Of a DNA stretch of 64,000 nt, positions 1-9,347 are shown piece by piece. The stretch spans positions 1-64,000 of the forward strand of contig NZ_JAIQDE010000020.1 of NCBI RefSeq assembly GCF_020037015.1, written 5' to 3'. Position 1 is the first letter of the stretch; every line of letters starts with the position of its first letter. Both the position numbers and the translations under genes were made by a program. Below the pieces are notes generated by a model. That model did not search any database. It was given only the letters and a program-made list of their open reading frames with translations, and had not been told where the DNA came from. This stretch comes from Corallococcus sp. AS-1-6 (GTDB taxonomy: Bacteria > Myxococcota > Myxococcia > Myxococcales > Myxococcaceae).

Positions 1-71
1 GCCTGCCTGCTCGGCTGCACCTATGTCTTTGATTCTGCTTTGCTTTTCGCCGCCGCGTTAAACGGACGCGG

Positions 72-671
72 ATGGGGGTGCCCCTGGTGGTTCAGGGAGT
101 CCAAAGGGGGGTGATTGTCGCAGCCATCCCGCGAGCCTTCTTGGACGCGCCTGGCTCCTTTCTGCTCACGGTTTCCTTCGGTCCCGATGCGGTGGATCAA
201 GATGCGTTCGACCTGTCGATTGGTTCAGAAGGTCCGCAGGGGCCCAAGGGCGACACGGGTCTGACGGGAGCGCAGGGAGCGCAGGGACCCAAGGGCGACA
301 CGGGCCTGACGGGAGCGCAGGGACCCAAGGGCGACACGGGCCTGACGGGAGCGCAGGGACCCAAGGGCGACACGGGCCTGACGGGAGCGCAGGGACCCGC
401 TGGACTTACCAGTCTGGGAAGTTCCTTCGTGGGTCTGTGTCAAACGATATTATTCGCACCCTGCGTTTGCAAAGATAAATTCCCGAACGCTGGGGCGCGG
501 TACATGGTTCTCCTATCAATGTCTGTTCCAGCGGCAACTCCGAATGGTGGGCCCGGCGGGAGCTGCGGTGTTATCGCCGATACGATCGGGACCTTGGATG
601 TCGCAGCCCGTTGTTCTTCAAGCGGCTCAGGCCTCAGCCAAGCCAGCGCCGTTTTCGCATGTCTTAGATAG
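72..671 (+). CDS. Collagen-like repeat protein, probably N-terminally truncated
   Basis: A 199-residue product. Residues 1-52 look like the last strands of an IPT/TIG beta-sandwich. Residues 53-112 are Gly-X-Y collagen repeats built on the unit [12 protein letters not shown]. The rest is a Cys-containing C-terminal domain ([12 protein letters not shown]). Related myxobacterial proteins normally carry a signal peptide and a complete IPT domain before the repeats; neither is present. An in-frame stop lies at 30-32 and no clear ribosome binding site precedes the ATG, so the 5' part may have been lost or frameshifted, fitting its position beside nested insertion elements. The family is usually secreted or surface exposed. 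Whether this copy is expressed is uncertain. Confidence 0.6.
   Translation: MGVPLVVQGVQRGVIVAAIPRAFLDAPGSFLLTVSFGPDAVDQDAFDLSIGSEGPQGPKGDTGLTGAQGAQGPKGDTGLTGAQGPKGDTGLTGAQGPKGDTGLTGAQGPAGLTSLGSSFVGLCQTILFAPCVCKDKFPNAGARYMVLLSMSVPAATPNGGPGGSCGVIADTIGTLDVAARCSSSGSGLSQASAVFACLR
240..392 (+). repeat. 36-bp tandem repeats encoding collagen triplets
   Basis: Four near-identical 36-bp units, each encoding [12 protein letters not shown], begin at 240, 285, 321 and 357. A nine-base partial unit (276-284) separates the first from the second. The last three differ by almost no bases, which suggests recent expansion by slippage or unequal recombination. Confidence 0.9.
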
Positions 672-765
672 ATTGAACCGATGTCACATCATTGCTCGCT
701 CGACGCCGCGGGGCGCACCGCCCTGCTGTCCAGGGCGGCGACCATGAATGACAAGTGCCGGAGTC

Positions 766-1443
766 CTAATCCTTTGGCCGGGTGAAGTCTGTGGGCTGGT
801 AATGGAACTTCGCTCGGGCCTTCGGTACGGTGAATTGCCAGCGAATCTGGAGCCGGTGGCGGTTGGCCCACTCCTGCCATGCCTGCGTTTCACAACGGAG
901 CTTGTCGAGCGTGGGGATGCGCCGACGCCCCAAACACTGACGGGAGAGCAGAGAAATCTCCACCTCCGCCTGATTGAGCCAACTGCCGTGGACAGGCGTG
1001 TAGTGTGGAGTGAATCGACGCCAGAGCCGACGCCCTGCACGTACCCCGTACCGCACCTCCAACGCATGGCGGCTGTGGGTACTGAGATTGTCCAGCACCA
1101 GGTGAATGGTGTTCGCCTCCGGGTGTCTCTCGGCGATGTCCTGGAGGGCTTCGGCAAACGCCGGACTCTTTCTATTGGGCGTGGCCTTCACGAAATGCCA
1201 CCCCACCTTGGGCTCCACCGCACAGAAGAGATTGGCCGTGCCACAGCGGAAGTAGGCGTAGTCCCGACGTGCCTCACGCCCAGGGCAGGCGGGTGATGCT
1301 GGGCGCACCCACTCCAGCAACTGCACGGGCCGCTCATCGAAGCAAACAACGGGTTCAGTGGGGCACAAGGGCCTCTGGTACAACTCCAGTACGTCTTCCA
1401 TTCGCTCGGCGTACTGGGCGTCCAGCTTTGGCACGCACCACAT
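766..1443 (-). pseudogene. IS630-family transposase, C-terminal DDE half
   Basis: A 225-residue fragment carrying the whole DDE catalytic core: the first Asp in VVCFDERPVQ, the second in LVLDNLSTH and the Glu in HGSWLNQAEVEIS. It starts at an ATG created by the A-tract into which the inner IS inserted. The N-terminal helix-turn-helix half lies at 3122-3625. Joining the halves through a single A7 tract gives ...RLKKMWCVPKLD in frame, roughly 390-395 residues, the usual size. The split copy should be inactive, since the catalytic half lacks the DNA-binding domain. Confidence 0.88.
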
Positions 1444-1449
1444 TTTTTT
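1443..1449. repeat. Target site duplication, left copy (T7)
   Basis: Seven T residues directly abut the left inverted repeat of the inner IS and match seven T residues after its right end. In a homopolymer the exact duplication length is ambiguous by a base, but seven restores the IS630 frame exactly. Confidence 0.8.
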
Positions 1450-1474
1450 CTACGCCGGCAAATATGGCCTGAGC
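1450..1474 (+). repeat. Left terminal inverted repeat of the inner IS
   Basis: Begins CTACGCCGGCAAATATGGCC and pairs with the reverse complement of 3090-3114 over 25 bases with two mismatches. Confidence 0.92.
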
Positions 1475-1507
1475 CCCAGGTGTTGCCCCTCTGAGAGGAG
1501 GAGCACC

Positions 1508-2509
1508 ATGGCGCGGACGACAGCTCGCCCGGTGGCCACCCGTGAGGTGAGAGTCGACAGCGCGCGGCGGCGCTGTGAGGCGTGTGGCACGCGGACGCGA
1601 GCGGATTGGCGCTCGCGCCGCTGTGTGACGACGCTGGCGGGTTGCGTGGGGCTCTCGGTGCAGGTGCGAGTGTGCCACCGGGAGGAGTGCCTGCTGAAGG
1701 GCGTGCCACTCAGGGCCGAGGGTGAGGGCCGCTGGGTGCTGCCCGAGCATGAGTTCGGCTTGGACGTCTTGGCCTTCATCGGAGCCCAGCGCTACCGGGA
1801 GCACCGCAGCGTGCCGGAGATTCACGCGCTGCTGCGCCAGAAGGGCGTCGCCGTCTCCGAGCGCACCTGCACCAACCTGCTCGACCGGTACGATGAACTC
1901 GTCAGCCTCCAGTTGCTGGATGCGGGGCGGCTGCATGCGACGCTCAAGCGCCAGGGCCGGGTGGTGCTTGCCATTGACGGCCTCGCTCCGGACATAGGGC
2001 ATGAGGTGCTTTGGGTGGTGCGCGAATGCCTCTCGGGGCAGGTGTTGCTGGCGCGTCCCCTGCTGGCTGGCGGCGAGCAGGAACTCGTACCGCTGCTGGC
2101 GGAAGTGAAGCGTGCGCTGGGCCGGGTGCCCCTCGTCGGTGTGGTGTCGGATGGGCAGCGAAGCATTCGCAATGCCGTGGCGCATGCATTGCCTGGGGTG
2201 CCGCACCAACTCTGCCATTTCCATTACCTGCGGGAGGCGGCCCGGCCTCTGTACGAGGTGGACCGGCATGCGAAGAAGGAGCTGAAGAAGCGCGTGCGCG
2301 AGGTGCGCAAAGTCGAGCGGGCCGTGGAGGGCCGTGACGACGCGAGCGCTCGCGCCACGCGCGCCTACGCGGCCGCCGTCAGGAGCGCGCTCACCGACGA
2401 CCACCGCCCTCCCCTCAAACCCTCCGGACTGCTGCTGCGCCGACGCCTGGGCGCCATTGAGAAGAGCCTGGAGCGGGTGGAAAAAGGGGGGCCTGCGTCC
2501 CGGAGTTGA
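1508..2509 (+). CDS. Inner IS transposase, first frame (N-terminal part)
   Basis: The ATG at 1508 follows a strong GAGAGGAGG binding site. The 333-residue product has a Cys-rich N-terminus (residues 20-60, CEACGTRT and VCHREEC) resembling a zinc finger. A helix-turn-helix-like region follows, then the first catalytic Asp in AIDGLAPD, the second in VVSDGQRS, and the CHFHY motif typical of MULE/IS256-like transposases. The Glu-bearing end of the catalytic domain is missing here and is encoded in the -1 frame from about 2488 onward. The last dozen residues after the slippery site are therefore probably not part of the active enzyme. Confidence 0.85.
   Translation: MARTTARPVATREVRVDSARRRCEACGTRTRADWRSRRCVTTLAGCVGLSVQVRVCHREECLLKGVPLRAEGEGRWVLPEHEFGLDVLAFIGAQRYREHRSVPEIHALLRQKGVAVSERTCTNLLDRYDELVSLQLLDAGRLHATLKRQGRVVLAIDGLAPDIGHEVLWVVRECLSGQVLLARPLLAGGEQELVPLLAEVKRALGRVPLVGVVSDGQRSIRNAVAHALPGVPHQLCHFHYLREAARPLYEVDRHAKKELKKRVREVRKVERAVEGRDDASARATRAYAAAVRSALTDDHRPPLKPSGLLLRRRLGAIEKSLERVEKGGPASRS
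2481..2491 (+). other. Probable -1 ribosomal frameshift site (A5G6)
   Basis: The run AAAAAGGGGGG contains a slippery heptamer A AAA GGG in phase with the first frame. Slipping back one base here gives ...VEKGGACVPELSRLRAVL and runs into the second frame without a stop, joining both halves into one transposase of about 535 residues. A plain one-base deletion in the G run would look the same, so function is inferred. Confidence 0.6.
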
Positions 2510-3114
2510 GCCGCCTGCGGGCGGTGCTGCGCAAAGCACGCCGCGCCACCGCCTCCATGTGGCCCGCCCTCGCACGTGCCTACCGGTGGGTGGAGCGCAC
2601 CGCGACCCTTCTCCAGAATGAGCCCGGATTGGATGCCGCGGGCGTGCGCCGCCGCCTGTCGGCCCTGCTGGCCGCCCTGGTGCGCTGGACGCGCCGCCGC
2701 CACCGGGGCCTGCTGCGCCAGGCCCTGGCCCATTTCCTCCTGGAAACGCGTCGCTACTGGAAGGGCCTTTTTCACTGCTACGACGTGTCATACCGGCCCC
2801 GCACCGATAATGCCTTGGAGCACCTCTTCGGCACCGGCCGCTACCATGAGCGGCGGACCTCGGGCCGCGTGCGTGGCAGCGCGAGCCTCGTCGTGCGCGG
2901 TGCAGTCCGGCTGCCGGCCATCGCCGCGGCCCAACTGCTGCCTGAGCTCGACGCCGCCCTCCTGGCGCCTGGGGACCTCGACGACTGGCGGCAGCTCCGC
3001 GCTCAACTCGAAGCCCGACGCGTCCCCCGCATCATGGGCCGACGCTTTCGCGACGACCCGGACGGCTACCTCCGAGGCGTCGAAGAGACGCTCGGGCCAT
3101 ATTTGCCGACGTAG
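2506..3114 (+). CDS. Inner IS transposase, second frame (C-terminal part)
   Basis: A 202-residue continuation in the -1 frame. The first possible start is a TTG at 2506 overlapping the first frame's stop, but homology-like continuity begins earlier, at about 2488, so translation by frameshifting is more likely than independent initiation. It is Arg-rich and helical, then carries RTDNALEHLFGTGRYHERR, which supplies the catalytic Glu and the following basic motif of MULE/IS256-like enzymes. The stop codon is formed by the last three bases of the right inverted repeat. Confidence 0.78.
   Translation: MSRLRAVLRKARRATASMWPALARAYRWVERTATLLQNEPGLDAAGVRRRLSALLAALVRWTRRRHRGLLRQALAHFLLETRRYWKGLFHCYDVSYRPRTDNALEHLFGTGRYHERRTSGRVRGSASLVVRGAVRLPAIAAAQLLPELDAALLAPGDLDDWRQLRAQLEARRVPRIMGRRFRDDPDGYLRGVEETLGPYLPT
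3090..3114 (-). repeat. Right terminal inverted repeat of the inner IS
   Basis: The reverse complement begins CTACGTCGGCAAATATGGCC, matching the left end with two mismatches over 25 bases. It encodes the last residues and the stop of the transposase. Confidence 0.92.
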
Positions 3115-3121
3115 TTTTTTT
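3115..3121. repeat. Target site duplication, right copy (T7)
   Basis: Seven T residues directly after the right inverted repeat, matching 1443-1449. On the minus strand they are the AAA AAA A that encodes Lys-Lys in the IS630 transposase. Confidence 0.8.
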
Positions 3122-3625
3122 GAGCCTGAAGAGCGCTTGGCGCGCCGCCGAGACCGAGCGCGCGTCCTGCTTGTGCTCCAGCGTCAGCTGGGTGCGTCGC
3201 CAACCCGCGCCCATGCCGCTCAGGTAGCGGCGCACCTGCCTGGGGCCCAGGTGTACGCCATGCGCCTCAAGCGCTCGGGCCAATTGCGTGGCCGTCCATG
3301 CGCGCGGTAGCGCGAGGAGCGATTGGAGCGCGGCCTCGACAGACTGGCGATGCGGAACGTCCGGCTTTCTGCCCGGCAAGGCCGGAAAAAGCGCTTCGGG
3401 TCCCCTCTGCACGTAGGCGCGTAGCACCCGGCGCACCGTCGCAGCACTCCAGCCCAGGTGCACCCCAATGCGAGGGGCACTCCAACCTTCGGCGGCGAGC
3501 AGCACCATTTCCACCCGCTCGCGCTCCACCCAGCCCGCGTCAGCGGACCGCGCTATCTCGCGCAGCCGCCGACGCTCATCCTCGGACACCTGCAGCAACG
3601 GTCCCATGCCGCAGGCGTACAACAT
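3122..3625 (-). pseudogene. IS630-family transposase, N-terminal helix-turn-helix half
   Basis: About 168 residues. A helix-turn-helix repressor-like region (residues 15-80, with SAPRIGVHLGWSAATVRRVLR) precedes a second winged-helix segment ending in LTLEHKQDARSV, the usual linker before the DDE core. The open frame then runs through LKK into the right end of the inner IS. Two starts are possible, ATG at 3625 or ATG at 3607 (MGPLLQVSEDE); the second fits the family better. The catalytic half is at 766-1443. Confidence 0.85.
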
Positions 3626-3721
3626 TCATGTCCGGGGGCTTAGCGCCCCATGCACCTGAGCCCGGTGGCCAGGCCGATGGCCATCCAACCGCTGGAGGGG
3701 CCGAAGCAAGAGGTGCTGAAA

Positions 3722-3756
3722 TGAAAACGGGCTGGAAGCCTTTCGGCCTCCAGCCC
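3722..3756 (-). terminator. Rho-independent terminator of the tRNA-Pro gene
   Basis: A 12-bp stem (3729-3740 with 3745-3756, one mismatch) and a four-base loop, followed on the minus strand by GTTTTCAT. It starts 12 bases past the tRNA 3' end. Confidence 0.85.
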
Positions 3757-3767
3757 GCTTCGTCGTT

Positions 3768-3844
3768 TGGTCGGGGAGACAGGATTTGAACCTGCGACCC
3801 CTTGGTCCCGAACCAAGTGCTCTACCAGGCTGAGCCACTCCCCG
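3768..3844 (-). tRNA. tRNA-Pro (anticodon CGG)
   Basis: A 77-nt cloverleaf read on the minus strand. The acceptor stem CGGGGAG pairs with CTCCCCG, followed by discriminator A and an encoded CCA. The anticodon stem CTTGG/CCAAG encloses the loop TTCGGGA, giving anticodon CGG, which decodes CCG. The T arm contains GGTTCAAATCC. The sequence is close to E. coli proline tRNA(CGG). The gene is intact and lies just beyond the nested IS elements. Confidence 0.95.
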
Positions 3845-3895
3845 ATATCCGGTGCTGCGCCAGGAACTGCCCTCGGGCCCGGCGAAGCGTGGGCG

Positions 3896-3924
3896 GATCT
3901 ATCCGAGCCGCTTCCTTCAGTCAA
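3896..3924 (-). promoter_or_regulatory. Sigma-70-type promoter for tRNA-Pro
   Basis: On the minus strand TTGACT (3919-3924) is separated by 17 bases from TAGATC (3896-3901). Transcription would start about 45 bases upstream of the mature tRNA. Confidence 0.6.
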
Positions 3925-4097
3925 CGGACTCTTTTGCCTCCCCCTTCCCCCACCCCTCCCAACCCCCTCGCTCCCCCGATTGTTGTCCTACCTACCCTTC
4001 AGGACGGGACAATGTTCACCCTCTTCACAAGATCCGGGCCTTCCTGTACTTCCAAGATGTTGCACGGTGTTCCCCCCCTGTCCCCCCACAGAGGACC

Positions 4098-4496
4098 ATG
4101 ACTGCTCCCACTGTCCTCATCTCGGATGATGAGCCCCTGGTCGTGTCCGCGCTCGCCCGGGAGGCCAAGCGCTCCGGCCTCGTCTGCGTGTCCGATACCA
4201 CCTCCGAACATGTGCTGGAGCTGGCCCGCAAACACCGGCCCGCGGTCATCATCCTGGACATCAACCAGAACCAGGACGGACGGGACCTGCTCGCGCAACT
4301 GAAGAAGGACCCCGTCACCCGCGACAGCAAGGTCATCATGCTCAGCGGCGTGGAGGATCAGTTCACCCGCCACGTGTGCTTCGAGCTGGGCGCCGACGAC
4401 TACGAAGTGAAGCCGTGCGACCCCACCTTCATGACCCGCATCGCCCGCATGGCCGCCGCCGCCGTGCGCCCCCCCGCTTCCCCCGAAGCCGCCTGA
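4098..4496 (+). CDS. Single-domain response regulator (receiver only)
   Basis: A 132-residue CheY-like receiver: acidic pair Asp10-Asp11 (ISDDEP), phosphoacceptor Asp54 (IILDINQ), Ser83 and Lys105 (EVKPCD). There is no output domain, so it probably acts by protein-protein contact or phosphotransfer. The ATG at 4098 follows GAGGA. A frame open further upstream has no good start, and the region before the ATG is pyrimidine-rich and noncoding in character. The gene ends one base before the end of the convergent rpe gene. No partner kinase is adjacent. Confidence 0.88.
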   Translation: MTAPTVLISDDEPLVVSALAREAKRSGLVCVSDTTSEHVLELARKHRPAVIILDINQNQDGRDLLAQLKKDPVTRDSKVIMLSGVEDQFTRHVCFELGADDYEVKPCDPTFMTRIARMAAAAVRPPASPEAA

Positions 4497-4497
4497 C

Positions 4498-5157
4498 TCA
4501 CGACGGCCGCAGCGACCGGATGGCCTGCGCGTAGTCCTTCGCGCCAAACACGTAGCTGCCCGCCACCAGCACCGTCGCCCCCGCGGCCACCACGCGCTTC
4601 GCCGTCTCGGCGTTGATGCCGCCGTCCACCTCGATGTCCACGTCCTTCAGCCCCCGCGCGTCCAACATCGCGCGCAGCCGGCGGACCTTCTCCACCGAGG
4701 GCTCGATGAACGTCTGCCCCCCGAACCCCGGGTTCACGCTCATCAGGAGCACCATGTCCACGTCCCCCAGCACATCCTCGATCGCCGACAGCGGCGTGCC
4801 CGGGTTCAACACCACCGCCGGCTTCGCCCCCGCGTGACGGATGTGCTGCAACGTGCGGTGCAGGTGGGGGCTCGCCTCCTGGTGCACCGTCAGCACGTCC
4901 GCCCCCGCCTTCACGAACGCGTCCACGTACTTCTCCGGCTCCACGATCATCAGGTGCACGTCCAGCGGCTTCGTCGCCACCCGCTTGATGGCCTCCACGA
5001 TGACCGGCCCCAACGTGATGTTGGGCACGAACCTGCCATCCATGACATCCACGTGAATCCAGTCCGCGCCGGCGGCCTCGATGGCGCGGACCTCCTCACC
5101 CAGGCGGCTGAAATCAGAGGAGAGCAGCGACGGAGCGATGCGGACAGGGCGGGTCAT
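4498..5157 (-). CDS. rpe: Ribulose-phosphate 3-epimerase
   Basis: A 219-residue TIM-barrel enzyme that interconverts ribulose 5-phosphate and xylulose 5-phosphate in the pentose phosphate pathway. Family landmarks are present: [10 protein letters not shown] at the N-terminus, [12 protein letters not shown] with a metal/catalytic Asp, [16 protein letters not shown], and IEVDGGIN with the second catalytic Asp. Length is typical. It starts with ATG at 5157 and diverges from the GAF-HD-GYP gene across 174 bp. Confidence 0.96.
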   Translation of the reverse strand: MTRPVRIAPSLLSSDFSRLGEEVRAIEAAGADWIHVDVMDGRFVPNITLGPVIVEAIKRVATKPLDVHLMIVEPEKYVDAFVKAGADVLTVHQEASPHLHRTLQHIRHAGAKPAVVLNPGTPLSAIEDVLGDVDMVLLMSVNPGFGGQTFIEPSVEKVRRLRAMLDARGLKDVDIEVDGGINAETAKRVVAAGATVLVAGSYVFGAKDYAQAIRSLRPS

Positions 5158-5331
5158 GGCGGCGCTTCATAACCGCTTCCGTCAGCCCCTGGAACCTTCG
5201 CCCGGCAGGACAGGGGGCTTGCGGACAGAGGTGGACCTGGCAGGTGGGGGGGCCCGGGCGGCCGGGACAGCCTGCGTGCTACAACCCGGTGCGCCCGCGG
5301 CCATCCGCCGCATCCCACGGAGCCCGCCCCG

Positions 5332-6840
5332 GTGCTTCCACAGTCCGTGCCCGCCTCCCCCAACCTGTCCCGCCGGCTCGCGAAGCTGACGTCCATCCTG
5401 GATGTCGCCAAGGCGATGAGCGCCGAGCGGGACCTGGACCTGCTGCTGCCCCTCATCCTCTATGAGGCCACCAAGGTCGTGGAGTCGGACCGCTGCTCGC
5501 TCTTCATCCTCGACCGCGAGCGCGAGGAGCTCTGGAGCAAGGTGGCCCAGGGGTCCAAGAATGAAATCCGGCTCCCCATGGGCAGCGGCATCGCCGGCCA
5601 GGTCGCCCACACCGGCGCCGTCATCAACATCCCCGACGCCTACGCCGACCCCCGCTTCAATAGCAGCTTCGACGTCTCCAGCGGCTACCGCACCCACACC
5701 ATCCTCTGCGTCCCCATGCGCGACGCCAACGGAGAGGTGACGGGCGTCATCCAGGCCCTCAACAAGCGCGGCGGCCAGGTGTTCGACGAGGAGGACGAGG
5801 AGCTGCTGCTCGCCCTGGGCGCCCAGGCCGCCGGCGCCATCGAGAACGCCCTCCTCCACGAGGAGATCAACCGCCTCTTCGAGGGCTTCGTCTCCGCGTC
5901 CGTGGTCGCCATCGAGGCGCGCGACCCCACCACCGCCGGCCACTCCGGCCGCGTCGCGGACCTCACCGTGTCCCTGGCCCAGGCGCTGGAGCACCAGGCC
6001 ACCGGCCCCTATGCCCAGACGCGCTTCACCGCCGTGGAGCTGCAGGAGCTGCGGTACGCGTCGCTCCTGCACGACTTCGGCAAGGTGGGCGTGCGCGAGA
6101 ACGTGCTCGTCAAGGCGGAGAAGCTGTACCCGCATGAGCTGGAGGCGCTGCGCGCCCGCTTCCAACTGGCTCGCAAGGACCTGCAGTTGCAGAGCTCCCG
6201 GCGCAGGCTCGCCGCCGTGGAGGCCCGCGGACTGTCCGCCCTGCCCTCCATCCATCAGGAGGAGGACGCGCGGCTGGGCCAGGAGCTGGCCCAGTTGGAC
6301 GAGGTGATGGGCTTTTTGCTCACCTGCAACAAGCCCACGGTGCTGGCGCAGGGCAACTTCGAGCGGCTGCTGGAGCTGGGCACGCTCACGTACACCGACG
6401 CGCACGACCACGGGCAGCCGCTGCTGCTGCCCCACGAAATCCAATCCCTCTCCATCACCCGCGGCACGCTCTCCCCGGAGGAGCGCCGCGAAATCGAGAG
6501 CCACGTCGAGCACACGTACCGCTTCCTGTCCCAGATTCCGTGGACCCGCGCGCTGCGCCGCGTGCCGGAGATTGCGTACGCGCACCACGAGAAGCTGGAT
6601 GGCACGGGCTACCCTCGCGCCGTCCCGGAGATTCCAGTGCAGTCCCGGATGATGTCCATCTGCGACATCTACGACGCGCTCACCGCGAGCGACCGGCCCT
6701 ACAAGAAGGCCGTGCCGCACGCGCTCGCGCTGGACATCCTCAAGAAGGAGGCGGGGTCCGGACAGCTCGACAGGGACCTCTTCACCATCTTCGTCGAGGC
6801 GGAGATTCCCCGCCGGGCCCTCAAGAAGAGCCCGGCGTAG
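5332..6840 (+). CDS. GAF and HD-GYP domain protein, probable c-di-GMP phosphodiesterase
   Basis: A 502-residue cytoplasmic protein. Residues 15-165 form a GAF sensor domain (SDRCSLFILDRE, GSGIAGQV, ILCVPM). From about 180 to 490 is an HD-GYP domain with LLHDFGKVGVRENVL, then, after a Gln/Arg-rich insertion, AYAHHEKLDGTGYPRAV, the signature of the c-di-GMP-hydrolysing subclass. The insert of about 120 residues between the HD and GYP motifs is longer than usual. The start is GTG at 5332 with a GGAG-like site ten bases upstream. The GAF ligand cannot be inferred from sequence. Confidence 0.88.
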   Translation: MLPQSVPASPNLSRRLAKLTSILDVAKAMSAERDLDLLLPLILYEATKVVESDRCSLFILDREREELWSKVAQGSKNEIRLPMGSGIAGQVAHTGAVINIPDAYADPRFNSSFDVSSGYRTHTILCVPMRDANGEVTGVIQALNKRGGQVFDEEDEELLLALGAQAAGAIENALLHEEINRLFEGFVSASVVAIEARDPTTAGHSGRVADLTVSLAQALEHQATGPYAQTRFTAVELQELRYASLLHDFGKVGVRENVLVKAEKLYPHELEALRARFQLARKDLQLQSSRRRLAAVEARGLSALPSIHQEEDARLGQELAQLDEVMGFLLTCNKPTVLAQGNFERLLELGTLTYTDAHDHGQPLLLPHEIQSLSITRGTLSPEERREIESHVEHTYRFLSQIPWTRALRRVPEIAYAHHEKLDGTGYPRAVPEIPVQSRMMSICDIYDALTASDRPYKKAVPHALALDILKKEAGSGQLDRDLFTIFVEAEIPRRALKKSPA

Positions 6841-6849
6841 GGCGCTGCA

Positions 6850-8280
<1,431 letters not shown>

Positions 8281-8379
8281 ATGAGGCCGAACATCCGGCC
8301 CCACAGCGTTTCGGTCAAGACATCCCCGAATGAGACCGAGCAGGTAAACCAGTAAATGTCCAGGCCGCTCGGCGTGCGC

Positions 8380-9219
8380 TCAACCGCGCAGCAGCGTGCC
8401 CAGGTTCTCGCGCTCCCAACGCAGCGCGGCGGCGTAGTGCGGGTACGTGCGCTCGCGCTCGCGGAAGGCGCGCGGGTGGTGCACGCGGCGCCCGGTGCGA
8501 TTGCTGCTGGGGAACAACTGGTGGAGCATCTCGTGGAAGACGATGAACTCCACGAAGAAGGCGGGCACGTCCGGCTTGTCCAGCGCGGGGTGGATCCGGA
8601 TTTCGCGCGTCTGGTGGTCGTAGACGCCCAGGCGGATGGACTTGCGGCGGCGGCGCGGGGGCATGCGGCCCCAGCCGATGCGGGCCTGGATGGCGTTCTG
8701 GAAGTAGGCCTCGTTGACGCCGTTGTAGAGCGCGCGCAGGTCGAAGCAGCGGCCCAGCGGGTTCAACTCCGCGTCGGATTCCCGGCGGAGCTGACGGATG
8801 AGCGGCTGCTGGCCCCGGATGTACTCGTCCAGGAGGGCGCCCGCGGCGCGGTGCCCGCGGCCCGCGTAGTCCGCCACCGCGCGCACGACGACCTCCGGCG
8901 CGTCCAGGAACATGTGGTGCAGCCGCAGTTGGAGCACCTGCGAGCCGCGGCGGAAGGACACCATTGTGGAGCGGTTGTCCGTCACGGCCAGGCGCACCGG
9001 CATGCCCAGGTTCGCGCTCAGCCGCCACGCGAGCGACTCCGCGCGCGACCAGAGCTCCTCACGCGACGCGGTGAGGACGCGCGGCGCCTCCTCCGCGACG
9101 CGGTTGCGCGGCGGCAGGGGCGCGGGTCCCTCCGGCGCGCGCTGCGCGGGAGTGGCGGCGCGTTCCGCGGACGAGCCACGCGGGAACAGGGACATCTGGC
9201 GGAAGGCTTCGGGCGTCAC
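8380..9219 (-). CDS. SprT-like zinc metalloprotease-domain protein
   Basis: A 279-residue protein. After a basic, Pro-rich N-terminus of about 50 residues, residues 160-275 form a SprT-like fold with the zinc-binding HExxH motif (FHEMLHQLF, His229, Glu230, His233) and a downstream HHPRAFRERE that could give the third ligand. Eukaryotic Spartan proteases of this fold degrade DNA-protein crosslinks; the bacterial role is unknown. It precedes pyk on the same strand, but a functional link is not obvious. Confidence 0.75.
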   Translation of the reverse strand: MTPEAFRQMSLFPRGSSAERAATPAQRAPEGPAPLPPRNRVAEEAPRVLTASREELWSRAESLAWRLSANLGMPVRLAVTDNRSTMVSFRRGSQVLQLRLHHMFLDAPEVVVRAVADYAGRGHRAAGALLDEYIRGQQPLIRQLRRESDAELNPLGRCFDLRALYNGVNEAYFQNAIQARIGWGRMPPRRRRKSIRLGVYDHQTREIRIHPALDKPDVPAFFVEFIVFHEMLHQLFPSSNRTGRRVHHPRAFRERERTYPHYAAALRWERENLGTLLRG

Positions 9220-9347
9220 GCGGGGGGCATCGTACCCGGCACTTCCCGAACCTCAAGGCCAGGGGCTGGATGCCCGTCCGCCGGTCGACCTGGCCCACAC
9301 GCCCCGCGTGGCACCCCGGGTTGAATCCGTCCCACGGGCATCGCCCT

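Larger units (their letters stand above)
1450..3114 (+). mobile_element. Inner insertion sequence with a MULE/IS256-like transposase
   Basis: A 1665-bp element bounded by 25-bp inverted repeats with two mismatches, flanked by a seven-base T duplication, and sitting inside the IS630 transposase gene. It has a single transposase coding region in two overlapping frames. The transposase stop codon is the last triplet of the element. I cannot name the IS family. The signature (Asp, Asp, CxxH, then Glu in RTDNALEHLFG) belongs to the MULE/IS256-like clan. Confidence 0.9.
743..3630 (-). mobile_element. IS630-type element interrupted by a second IS
   Basis: The two halves of one IS630-type transposase lie at 766-1443 and 3122-3625, both on the minus strand, with a complete unrelated IS between them. 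Without the inner element and one target duplication the outer element is about 1.2 kb, normal for IS630. The ends are not certain. I placed them at an eight-base inverted match, CATGAATG at 743-750 and CATTCATG at 3623-3630, beyond which the two ends share only scattered bases. The TA duplication expected for this family is not evident. Confidence 0.7.

Noticed and set aside
240-392. Regular 36-bp repeats that could be mistaken for a CRISPR array
   Set aside because: Units are contiguous without spacers and encode collagen triplets in frame.
3651-3722. A 23-codon open frame (MHLSPVARPMA...) between the IS and the tRNA
   Set aside because: No ribosome binding site or similarity, and it runs into the tRNA terminator.
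3768-3844. Possible attachment site of an integrated element at tRNA-Pro
   Set aside because: No partial tRNA repeat or integrase gene was found; the neighbouring ISs do not use tRNA sites.
8290-8318. TTGACC-17-GATGTT on the minus strand before pyk
   Set aside because: The -10 is poor, and pyk may simply be read from the upstream SprT-like gene.
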